Under the pieces are notes generated by a model. The model was not told where the DNA came from. It did not search any database and saw only the letters and a program-made list of their open reading frames with translations. Below are positions 9,854 to 16,754 of a stretch of 64,000 nt of DNA, piece after piece. The stretch lies in contig CAXYDD010000002.1 in NCBI GenBank assembly GCA_964276025.1, positions 186,001 through 250,000 on the forward strand, in the 5' to 3' direction. This stretch comes from Porticoccus sp964276025 (GTDB taxonomy: Bacteria > Pseudomonadota > Gammaproteobacteria > Pseudomonadales > Porticoccaceae). Position numbers and translations under genes: made by a program. Position 1 is the stretch's first letter. Each line of letters begins with the position of its first letter.

Positions 9854-10789
9854 CTATATCACTTTTTGCGCAATACGCATTACAGCGCTTCGTGCCCTAA
9901 TATTATTTTTAATCTCAAGATCAGATGATTTAATAGCCTTTGTTATAGAGCGCATACGTCGAATGATATCTTTTTCCAAAATAGGGAATCCCTTTGGTAT
10001 ATGCTTTCCTTTCTCTTGGTCTCTTATGAATCTTTTGACAATTCTATCCTCAAGTGAATGGAAGCTAATTACTACTAATCGACCACCTACAGCTAACACA
10101 TCTAAAATATCTGGTAATACATTTTTTAAGTCTTCCAACTCCTTATTTATAAAAATCCTGATTCCCTGAAAGACTCTTGTAGCTGGATGTTTATCTTTTT
10201 CCCATGCTGGGTTTGCATCCTTGACGATACTTGCGAGCTGTTCAGTTCGTGTGATAGGTTTTTCAAGCCTAGCGCGAGTTATTGCTCGAGCAATTCTCTT
10301 AGAATATCTTTCTTCGCCGTAATCTTTAAGAACTCGGGCTATATCATTCTCTTTGGCTGTTGATAACCATTCTGCAGCACTTACCCCATATTCTGGATTC
10401 ATTCGCATATCGAGAGGTCCGTCTCTTAAAAAACTAAAGCCTCTAGCTGGGTTATCAATCTGTGGGGATGAAACTCCTAAATCTAATAAGACTCCAGCAA
10501 CTTTTCCTGAGTATTTTTTTTGTTCGACTAGCTCGCGAATGTTTGCGAAGGAGGTTTGTATAATTTCAAATCGAACATCTCGAGAAAAATTTTCTCTCGC
10601 AATTTCACAGGCTTCGGGATCCTTGTCTACTGCTATTAGACTACCTATATTACTAAGTTGAGATAGTATTAATGAGGCATGCCCACCTCGACCAAATGTA
10701 CCGTCAATATATATCCCGTCAGTATCTGTAATCAGTCCTGAAACTGCTTCTGTCAACAAAACAGCTTTGTGTTGTCCATCTGCTAACAT
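9854..10789 (-). CDS. rsmH: 16S rRNA (cytosine(1402)-N(4))-methyltransferase RsmH
   Basis: RsmH (formerly MraW) methylates N4 of C1402 in the decoding centre of 16S rRNA using S-adenosylmethionine. The 311-residue protein begins with HKAVLLTEAV, followed by the SAM-binding DGTFGRGGHA motif at about residues 28-37. It carries LLDLGVSSPQIDNPARGFSF near residues 101-120 and the C-terminal VISFHSLEDRIVKRF motif near 240. The ATG at 10789 is 10 bases after mraZ, with which it is presumably co-transcribed. Length is normal. Confidence 0.97.
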   Translation of the reverse strand: MLADGQHKAVLLTEAVSGLITDTDGIYIDGTFGRGGHASLILSQLSNIGSLIAVDKDPEACEIARENFSRDVRFEIIQTSFANIRELVEQKKYSGKVAGVLLDLGVSSPQIDNPARGFSFLRDGPLDMRMNPEYGVSAAEWLSTAKENDIARVLKDYGEERYSKRIARAITRARLEKPITRTEQLASIVKDANPAWEKDKHPATRVFQGIRIFINKELEDLKNVLPDILDVLAVGGRLVVISFHSLEDRIVKRFIRDQEKGKHIPKGFPILEKDIIRRMRSITKAIKSSDLEIKNNIRARSAVMRIAQKVI

Positions 10790-10799
10790 ATATTTCTAC

Positions 10800-11255
10800 C
10801 TATAAAGAAATAGATTGCATCTCTTCTGGAACATCGAGCTCACCGCTGGTATCAGCCAACCAGTTTTCTCTACCTTGATTCCAATTGCTTTCACTCCATA
10901 TTTCAAACCTATGACGCTGTCCAATCAAAATTACCTTTTTTTCAAGTTGAGCATAGTTTCTTAATTCTGTCGGAATGAGTATTCGACCACTACTATCTAT
11001 GTCCACCTCTTTTGCATGCCCAATTAAAAGTCTTTGTAATTTTCTTGTTGTTGAGTTGAATGTAGGCAGTGTTGCAATCTCAGCTTCTATTCTTTCCCAC
11101 TCTGCTAGAGGGTAGATCAGAAGACATTTATCCTGTAAATCGATAGTCACAATGAGATGTCCTAAGCAGGTTTTTAATAGTGCATCACGATACCTTGAAG
11201 GCATCGCAATCCGACCCTTTGCATCAGTATTGATTTCATTGTTTCCTCTAAACAC
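10800..11255 (-). CDS. mraZ: transcriptional regulator MraZ
   Basis: MraZ is a ring-forming DNA-binding protein of the AbrB-like fold that controls the promoter of the division cluster. The 151-residue product has the two family repeats, each with a DxxGR core: NTDAKGRIAMPSRYR (about 9-23) and DIDSSGRILIPTELR (about 85-99). The start is GTG at 11255, matching the common MFRG beginning of the family. It is first in the cluster and lies about 30 bases downstream of a set of TGGG repeats that I interpret as its own operator, so autoregulation is likely. Confidence 0.96.
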   Translation of the reverse strand: MFRGNNEINTDAKGRIAMPSRYRDALLKTCLGHLIVTIDLQDKCLLIYPLAEWERIEAEIATLPTFNSTTRKLQRLLIGHAKEVDIDSSGRILIPTELRNYAQLEKKVILIGQRHRFEIWSESNWNQGRENWLADTSGELDVPEEMQSISL

Positions 11256-11284
11256 TTTTCAACCCAACCTTATTAAAATAAAAA

Positions 11285-11308
11285 ACCACTCTTACCCACT
11301 TATACCCA
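11285..11308 (-). promoter_or_regulatory. MraZ operator: TGGG repeats at 10-base spacing
   Basis: Read on the minus strand, the stretch is AGTGGGTATA, AGTGGGTAAG, AGTGG, with TGGG cores at 11305-11308 and 11295-11298 and a TGGT at 11285-11288. The cores repeat every 10 bases, one helical turn. E. coli MraZ is known to bind such repeats in front of mraZ. The repeats lie at or just downstream of the predicted transcription start, a place that suits repression. The motif is visible in the sequence; the function is inferred from the family. Confidence 0.75.
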
Positions 11309-11316
11309 CTTTCACA

Positions 11317-11344
11317 ACTATATGCTCAAGAAAGTCAAAGTCAA
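11317..11344 (-). promoter_or_regulatory. sigma-70 type promoter of the mraZ division cluster
   Basis: On the minus strand a -35 TTGACT (11339-11344) is separated by 16 bases from a -10 TATAGT (11317-11322). A second TTGACT copy is adjacent (11333-11338) but too close to the -10. The predicted start near 11310 coincides with the MraZ repeats. The hexamers are good matches, and no other promoter-like pair of this quality is seen before mraZ. Confidence 0.65.
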
Positions 11345-11584
11345 GCCAAAAAAGCCCACTATGGAAGAAAATTTAGATTAAACTCAATAACTTGCGGTTA
11401 TCAGCCTCAAAAGAAAATATCAATTAGTTAGATTTAACTAAGAATCACAACTGAAACGATTAAATGAAGCTATAGATTTATATTGATGATAAGGGGGTAA
11501 AAAGGTCTGCTAGTAGAAATTTTTACTAGGTATATAGAGTCATGATGATCATGTATCTTTGAATAAAAAGATTATTATTGTCTA
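11345..11584. other. spacer between the rnpB terminator and the mraZ promoter; no gene
   Basis: No coding region is supported here. The only structure I see is a small perfect inverted repeat, CTAGTA (11510-11515) and TACTAG (11524-11529), with an 8-base loop and no T-run, so it is not an obvious terminator. One more TGGG core on the minus strand (11355-11358) lies in the same 10-base register as the MraZ repeats but 50 bases upstream of them. Confidence 0.5.
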
Positions 11585-11642
11585 AGAAAAGGAGGCTAAT
11601 CCTTGCAGAAATTAGATTCTCATAAGCACACAAGGATCAGCC
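11585..11642 (-). terminator. intrinsic terminator of rnpB
   Basis: Directly after the 3' end of the RNase P RNA, the minus strand can form a 12-base-pair stem between GGCTGATCCTTG (11642-11631) and CAAGGATTAGCC (11605-11594), with one G-T pair. It is closed by a loop of about 25 bases and followed by TCCTTTTCTT. The stem is strong; the loop is larger than usual and the T-run is interrupted. Confidence 0.7.
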
Positions 11643-11644
11643 AT

Positions 11645-12030
11645 ATTTAGAGTCAGCCTATAAGCCGGGTTCTGTCTTGAGCAACCATTCCTCTAGGGCA
11701 CGTGTCGCCACGGGCCTCAAGCAACCTACCCGAGTCCGACGCGGGCCGCGCCAAAGGACTCCTATTTGGTCTTGCTCCGAGTGGGGTTTACAATGCCACA
11801 AACTGTTGCCAGTTGCGCGGTGCGCTCTTACCGCACCATTTCACCCTTACCTGTATCAAAAATTTTGACCATCGGCGGTATATTCTCTGCTGCACTTTCC
11901 GTAGACTCGCGCCTCCCAGGTGTTACCTGGCACTCTACCCTATGGAGCCCGGACTTTCCTCCCCTGATAACCTGATATTACCTAGGGAAATATCAAGAAG
12001 AAACAGCGGCGGCTGCCCAACCAACTCTAC
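11645..12030 (-). ncRNA. rnpB: RNase P RNA (bacterial class A)
   Basis: This is the catalytic RNA of ribonuclease P, which removes the 5' leader of tRNA precursors. On the minus strand the hallmark segments are present: GAGGAAAGTCCGGGCTCCAT near the 5' end (about 11960-11941), the conserved GGTAAGGGTGAAA and GGTAAACCCC regions in the middle, and ACAGAACCCGGCTTATAGG near the 3' end (about 11673-11655). The ends AGAGTTGGTT (from 12028) and GGCTGACTCT (to 11649) can pair as helix P1, which sets the boundaries to within a few bases. It lies between rsmI and mraZ, as in Pseudomonas. Open reading frames on the other strand here are spurious. Confidence 0.96.
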
Positions 12031-12119
12031 AGGTAGGTTACCATGAAATAAATAATAATCTGATAAGTATTTTAGCTTCGAGAGAAGATCAACGATATTT
12101 TAGAATGATATTTGACCTA

Positions 12120-12956
12120 CTATTTCTTGAGATCTAGAGCTAATTTATAGAATATATTTTTTTGGATTCCGGTGATCTTTGCTCCCAAAGATACAGCTTG
12201 CTTTAAAGGTAGTTCTTCCAATAAAACAGACAATATTCGTTTTGAATCTTGAGTCTCAGATCTTTTTTCTAGGGAATCGGCTCCTGCTAAAACTATAACT
12301 ATTTCACCCTTTTGTTGGTTTAAATCCTTCTCGATTATCTCTAATACACTCTCTAAAGAACCAGATATAAATGTTTCATAAGTTTTTGTTAGCTCTCTAG
12401 CGAAAACAATTTGTCGCAGAGGGCCAATGATTTTTATCATATCTTTGAGAGCCTCAAGTATTCGATGTGGAGTCTCATAAAAAATTATAGTTCGGGGATC
12501 TTCTGAAATATTTTTTATTTTTGTGATGCGAGCGTTAGATTTTGATGGCAAAAATCCTTCAAAGATAAATCGATCGCTTGGTAAGCCTGAAGCACTTATT
12601 GCTGCTATAAGTGCACAGGGTCCTGGTATCGGTGATACTTTTATACTTTTACTCTTGGCAGCTTTTACTAGCTTGTAGCCAGGATCAGCTATCAATGGTG
12701 TTCCAGCATCACAAATTAATGCAACAGATTTACCACATAAGAGTTCATCGATTATTTTTTTTATTTGCTTTTCTTCACCATGATCATGATAAGAAATCAT
12801 AGGCGTTTTTATACCGAAGTGACTAAATAATCTACTACTTCTCCTTTTATCCTCAACGGCTACTATATCGACGGTGTTTAGAATACCCAAGGCACGTTCA
12901 GCTATGTCAGTCATATCACCAATAGGGGTTGCCACGAGATAGAGTTCACCAGTCAT
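12120..12956 (-). CDS. rsmI: 16S rRNA (cytidine(1402)-2'-O)-methyltransferase RsmI
   Basis: RsmI methylates the 2'-O of C1402 of 16S rRNA, the same nucleotide modified by RsmH encoded nearby. The 278-residue protein is of the tetrapyrrole-methylase fold: LYLVATPIGDMTDI at the N-terminus, ICDAGTPLIADPG near residue 80, the IPGPCALIAAI loop, then FEGFLP and a C-terminal KITG segment. I choose ATG at 12956. An upstream TTG at 12971 would add five residues before the conserved MTGELYLVATPIG start and is not needed. It is divergent from diaA. Confidence 0.95.
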   Translation of the reverse strand: MTGELYLVATPIGDMTDIAERALGILNTVDIVAVEDKRRSSRLFSHFGIKTPMISYHDHGEEKQIKKIIDELLCGKSVALICDAGTPLIADPGYKLVKAAKSKSIKVSPIPGPCALIAAISASGLPSDRFIFEGFLPSKSNARITKIKNISEDPRTIIFYETPHRILEALKDMIKIIGPLRQIVFARELTKTYETFISGSLESVLEIIEKDLNQQKGEIVIVLAGADSLEKRSETQDSKRILSVLLEELPLKQAVSLGAKITGIQKNIFYKLALDLKK

Positions 12957-13154
12957 AAAATTACATGCCAATTTTTAGAGTTAAATTTTATATATTTTCC
13001 CTATACCAACCGTATCTTAACTCTTTAATTTAATATAAAAGAAGTATTTCGATATTTTTTCTTATATTTAAGCGCCGACAAACAAATGAACGATAAGGTA
13101 GAATATGAGCTTAAAAAATTTATATAATTAATTTGAGTGGATAAATATAGCATT

Positions 13155-13739
13155 ATGGAAAATATTGTTCTTTCACATTTCAACCAAAGTATTCAGGCAA
13201 AAAAAAATAGCGCTCAAGTTTTAGCTCCACAAATTACCTGTGCAAGCAAAAAGATAGTAAAACAGCTACTTAATGGCCATAAAGTATTATCCTGTGGTAA
13301 TGGTTTAGCCGCAGCCCTGGCTAACATAATTACTGAATCTCTTTTATTACAGTATGAGCTCGAGCGTCCGGGATTCCCGGCAATATCTTTGAATGAAAGC
13401 GGAATTTTAACATCAATATGTCATAAGAGTGGAAAAAGCCAAGTATTCAGTAAGCAAATTTTAGCATTAGGTCAACCCGGTGATTTGTTAATCGTATTTA
13501 GTGCCGGCACAAATCCCAGCAATCTAATTCAAGCAATCCAAGCAGCGCATGATAAGTCTATGGAGGTAATAGCTCTAACTGGACAGAAAGATACAGATGT
13601 CTCTGCTCTTCTAAATAATGAGGACATAGAGTTAAGAATCGAACATAATGATATACATCAAATAAGCGAGCTACAGATGTTAAGTATATTTTGTCTTTGT
13701 GAGCTGATAGATGAACAATTGTTTGGAGGAAAAAGCTGA
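13155..13739 (+). CDS. diaA: DnaA initiator-associating protein DiaA (SIS domain)
   Basis: DiaA is a SIS-domain tetramer that, in E. coli, binds DnaA and promotes initiation complexes at oriC. The 194-residue product aligns along its length with DiaA: VLSHFNQSIQAKKNSAQVL at the N-terminus, LLNGHKVLSCGNGLAAA, then FSAGTNPSNLIQAIQAA and the C-terminal CLCELIDEQLF. Against the phosphoheptose isomerase GmhA, the DiaA-like C-terminus and the neighbour dolP favour DiaA. The ATG at 13155 matches the family start; a GTG at 13137 would add six residues. Its TGA overlaps the dolP ATG. Confidence 0.88.
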   Translation: MENIVLSHFNQSIQAKKNSAQVLAPQITCASKKIVKQLLNGHKVLSCGNGLAAALANIITESLLLQYELERPGFPAISLNESGILTSICHKSGKSQVFSKQILALGQPGDLLIVFSAGTNPSNLIQAIQAAHDKSMEVIALTGQKDTDVSALLNNEDIELRIEHNDIHQISELQMLSIFCLCELIDEQLFGGKS

Positions 13740-14311
13740 TGTCAGTGCGCTTGGCAGGTATAACCTTAATGTATGCTTTTTTTTTAGCGGGATGTACTGA
13801 AATCATTCATGTTGCAACTGAGAATCCAATACAACCAGAGCCAGAAAAAATTTCTATAGGAACCGATATTGACGATTGGGAGCTTGAAACTTCAATCGGC
13901 GTGAATATAAAAAAAACTGGTCCTGAATTAGAAAACTCAAATATCAATATAAATTCATATAATCGTGTAGTGCTTTTGACAGGTCAAGCTCCATCAGCAG
14001 AGGCTAGGAGCCTCGCAGCAGATATCGCAAGAAAATATCGAGGTGTGCGTCAGGTTTATAACGAGATTAAAATAAGTGGCCCCACCTCTTTGATTGCAAG
14101 AACAAATGATGCGTGGCTATCTGCAAAGGTTAAACATAAACTAATGCTTAGTAATCAAGTTGAATCTTCTTCTGTAAAAGTAGTTACAGAGAATGGGACA
14201 ATTTATTTAATGGGCCTTATTTCTCAAGAAATCGCTAAAGAAGCTCTACGACTTACTAGTGAAATTGGTGGAGCCGTAAAGGTGGTATCCGTTCTCGAAT
14301 ATACCGATTAA
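13739..14311 (+). CDS. dolP: outer-membrane lipoprotein DolP (dual BON domain)
   Basis: DolP (YraP) is an outer-membrane lipoprotein that supports envelope integrity and is linked to BAM function and septal amidase regulation in E. coli. The 190-residue product has a lipoprotein signal (hydrophobic residues 5-18, lipobox LAGC with Cys19) and two BON domains, about residues 45-115 (NRVVLLTGQAPS) and 118-188 (VVTENGTIYLMGLIS). The ATG overlaps the diaA stop as TGATG, so translation is coupled. Length is nearly the same as E. coli DolP. Confidence 0.9.
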   Translation: MSVRLAGITLMYAFFLAGCTEIIHVATENPIQPEPEKISIGTDIDDWELETSIGVNIKKTGPELENSNININSYNRVVLLTGQAPSAEARSLAADIARKYRGVRQVYNEIKISGPTSLIARTNDAWLSAKVKHKLMLSNQVESSSVKVVTENGTIYLMGLISQEIAKEALRLTSEIGGAVKVVSVLEYTD

Positions 14312-14353
14312 TTTTTAAAAAAATTCATCGGAGCTACTTTCCATTAAAGAAAA

Positions 14354-15532
14354 TTAGATTAACTCAAGAGCGATCGATAATGCCTCGCCACCGCCAATAC
14401 ATATAGCAGCAATACCTTTTTTCTTGTCATAAGCCTGCATGGATGACAGTAACGTAACTATTATTCTTGCTCCAGATGCACCAATCGGATGACCTAGGGC
14501 ACATGCACCTCCATGGATATTAACTTTTTCATGCGGCAAATCTATTTCTTTCATCGCTGCCATCGTGACAACTGCAAACGCTTCATTGATCTCATAAAGA
14601 TCAACATCATCTTTTGACCAATTAAGATTTTTTAACAATTTTCTTATGGCTCCTACTGGAGCTGTGGTGAACCACTCTGGTTCTTGGGAGTTGCTTGTAT
14701 ATTTTGCAACTTTAGCTATAGGCTTCAGACCTAGTTCTTTTGCGACAGATAATCTAGTTAAAACTAATGCTGCTGCCCCATCACTTATAGAGCTTGAATT
14801 TGCAGCAGTTACAGATCCATCTTTTTTAAAGGCTGGTCTTAGTTGTGGAATTTTTTCTATATTACCCTTGCCTGGTTGCTCATCTTTATCGTACAGGATA
14901 TCACCACGACGGGTTTTAACAGTAAAGGGGGTAATTTCAGCATCAAACTTTCCAGAGGCGATTGCATCTTGGGCTCTTTGAAGAGAAGTGATAGCGAAAG
15001 CGTCTTGATCTTCACGACTGAAGTTATACTTGGTGCAAGTTTCCTCTGCAAACATCCCCATAGCACCTTTAGTATAAGCATCTTCTAGGCCATCTATAGT
15101 CATATGATCATATATAGTAGCATCACCAAAACGATATCCACCTCTTCCTTGAGTCATTAAATATGGGGCATTAGTCATACTCTCCATCCCACCTGCAATT
15201 GAAACATCAGTGTGACCCAAAGATAAACTATCACATGCATTCATAAAAGCTTTCATACCAGAGCCACACACCTTGTTGATGGTACTGCAATTTACAGAAT
15301 TAGGTAAACCTGCCCCTATTGAAGACTGTCTTGCAGGTGCTTGTCTAAGTCCTGCTGCCAATACACACCCCATATCAACAGAGTCTATTTTATCCAATGG
15401 GACTTTTGAGCGTTCAACAGCAGCTTTTATTGCTGCACTTCCTAATTCAGTTGATGGGACACCAGAAAATTGACCTTGCATACTACCAATTGGTGTTCTC
15501 GCCATACCTACTATTACTATTGGGTCAGACAT
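14354..15532 (-). CDS. acetyl-CoA C-acetyltransferase (thiolase)
   Basis: This is a thiolase of the acetoacetyl-CoA type, which condenses two acetyl-CoA or cleaves acetoacetyl-CoA. The 392-residue protein has the acylated Cys89 in the NKVCGSGMKAF motif, the GHPIGASGARI motif with its catalytic His near residue 348, and the second cysteine in CIGGGEA near 378. Length and motifs fit the biosynthetic AtoB/PhaA group rather than the beta-oxidation FadA group, though this cannot be fixed without a tree. It stands 11 bases upstream of nothing related: its neighbours are dolP (convergent) and sspB (same strand), so the context gives no pathway. Confidence 0.9.
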   Translation of the reverse strand: MSDPIVIVGMARTPIGSMQGQFSGVPSTELGSAAIKAAVERSKVPLDKIDSVDMGCVLAAGLRQAPARQSSIGAGLPNSVNCSTINKVCGSGMKAFMNACDSLSLGHTDVSIAGGMESMTNAPYLMTQGRGGYRFGDATIYDHMTIDGLEDAYTKGAMGMFAEETCTKYNFSREDQDAFAITSLQRAQDAIASGKFDAEITPFTVKTRRGDILYDKDEQPGKGNIEKIPQLRPAFKKDGSVTAANSSSISDGAAALVLTRLSVAKELGLKPIAKVAKYTSNSQEPEWFTTAPVGAIRKLLKNLNWSKDDVDLYEINEAFAVVTMAAMKEIDLPHEKVNIHGGACALGHPIGASGARIIVTLLSSMQAYDKKKGIAAICIGGGEALSIALELI

Positions 15533-15543
15533 AATAAAAGCCT

Positions 15544-15984
15544 CTATTTAACAATCCTCAATGAGGGTTTTTTAGTTTTATCACCAGATGGTTTATCTTG
15601 AGATAGCTTATTAGAAGAAGAAACTGATTTAACAGGGCCTGGTCCTGAGGGGCCAGGATCAATAGGATTTTCTACTTGAAAAATCATACCTTGGCCATTT
15701 TCTTGAGCATAAATCCCAACTATAGATTGAACAGGCAAACAGATACTAGCTGGGATACCCCCGAAACGGGTACTAAACGAAACCTTGTCCTTATTCATAA
15801 CTAGATCTGCAATCGCGCGAGGTGACAGGTTTAAAACAATCTCCCCATCTCTTGTAGCGTAACTTTGAGGCACCTCAACACCTGGTTGATTTGCGTCAAC
15901 CGATACATACGGTGTCAACTCATTATCAACAATCCATTCGTATATTGCTTTTATTAGGTAAGGTTTATTTGATGTCATATTCAT
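15544..15984 (-). CDS. sspB: ClpXP specificity-enhancing adaptor SspB
   Basis: SspB delivers SsrA-tagged proteins to the ClpXP protease. The 146-residue protein has the N-terminal substrate-binding domain (KPYLIKAIYEWIVDNELTPY, then LNLSPRAI and the FGG motif in RFGGIP), a flexible Ser/Pro/Lys-rich linker, and a C-terminal ...PSLRIVK that matches the ClpX-tethering peptide. ATG at 15984 or 15978 is the likely start; the TTG at 15999 is less likely. It follows sspA on the same strand, the usual sspA-sspB pair. Confidence 0.95.
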   Translation of the reverse strand: MNMTSNKPYLIKAIYEWIVDNELTPYVSVDANQPGVEVPQSYATRDGEIVLNLSPRAIADLVMNKDKVSFSTRFGGIPASICLPVQSIVGIYAQENGQGMIFQVENPIDPGPSGPGPVKSVSSSNKLSQDKPSGDKTKKPSLRIVK

Positions 15985-16066
15985 AGTTGCAGCTATCAAT
16001 TACGATTATTCAACTTATAAAAAAACAACTAATGATACTGTTTTTGGTGAACAAATATCATTTGAA

Positions 16067-16693
16067 CTACATCTCTCTTTCAAACTCAGATAGACTTTCC
16101 TGAAAGGATTCACGTTCAAAAATTCTTTCCATATAATCAAGTAGCGGTTTTGTTTGTCGACTATGCGGTAGCTCAATATTTAAATTCTTCAATCTCCACA
16201 AAATTGGACCCAGACAACAATCAACTATAGTGAATTGATCGCTCATAAAGAAAGGTAGGTCAGTAAAAATTGGTGCTATGCTCACGAGACTTTCTTGGAG
16301 TTCTTTTTGAGCCTTTTCTGACACCTTGTCGTCTGAGGAACTGACAATTGTATCTACTTGCGCACTACAATCTTTTTCTATGCGATAAATAAACTGGCGA
16401 CTTAACGCTCTAGCTACCGGATAGACAGGTAATAATGGTGGGTGGGGAAACCTTTCATCCAGATACTCCATCATTACCTTAGTTTCATACAAAGCCAAAT
16501 CACGGTCAATCAGTGTCGGCAATGTACCATAAGGATTGATAGCCAACACCTCTTCTGGAATGGCTGTGCTGTCGATATCTTCAATATCAACAGTAACTCC
16601 CTTTTCTGCCAAGACAATACGAACCCGGTGGCTATAGTGGCACGTCGGATCAGAATAAAATGTCATGGATGATCGTTTTGCAACAATCCCCAT
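16067..16693 (-). CDS. sspA: stringent starvation protein SspA
   Basis: SspA is a glutathione-transferase-fold protein without transferase activity that binds RNA polymerase and acts as a transcription factor in stress and stationary phase. The 208-residue protein has a thioredoxin-like N-terminal domain (SHRVRIVLAEKGV, NPYGTLPTLIDRDL), the conserved surface motif PHPP in MEYLDERFPHPPLLPVYPVARA (about residues 74-95), and an all-helical C-terminal domain. It lies between petBC and sspB, an arrangement kept in many gammaproteobacteria. Confidence 0.95.
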   Translation of the reverse strand: MGIVAKRSSMTFYSDPTCHYSHRVRIVLAEKGVTVDIEDIDSTAIPEEVLAINPYGTLPTLIDRDLALYETKVMMEYLDERFPHPPLLPVYPVARALSRQFIYRIEKDCSAQVDTIVSSSDDKVSEKAQKELQESLVSIAPIFTDLPFFMSDQFTIVDCCLGPILWRLKNLNIELPHSRQTKPLLDYMERIFERESFQESLSEFEREM

Positions 16694-16754
16694 AATAACA
16701 CCTCGATTTGATTAAAATTAATAGGGTAGTAAAATCACTTAACCCAAGTAAGCG

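Noticed and set aside
11510..11529. Small perfect inverted repeat CTAGTA/TACTAG
   Set aside because: Six base pairs without a T-run or neighbouring gene end; too short to call a terminator or operator.
11677..12046. Open reading frames of 63 to 114 codons on the plus strand
   Set aside because: They lie opposite the RNase P RNA gene, are arginine- and proline-rich in a way explained by the structured RNA, and have no ribosome site or recognisable domain.
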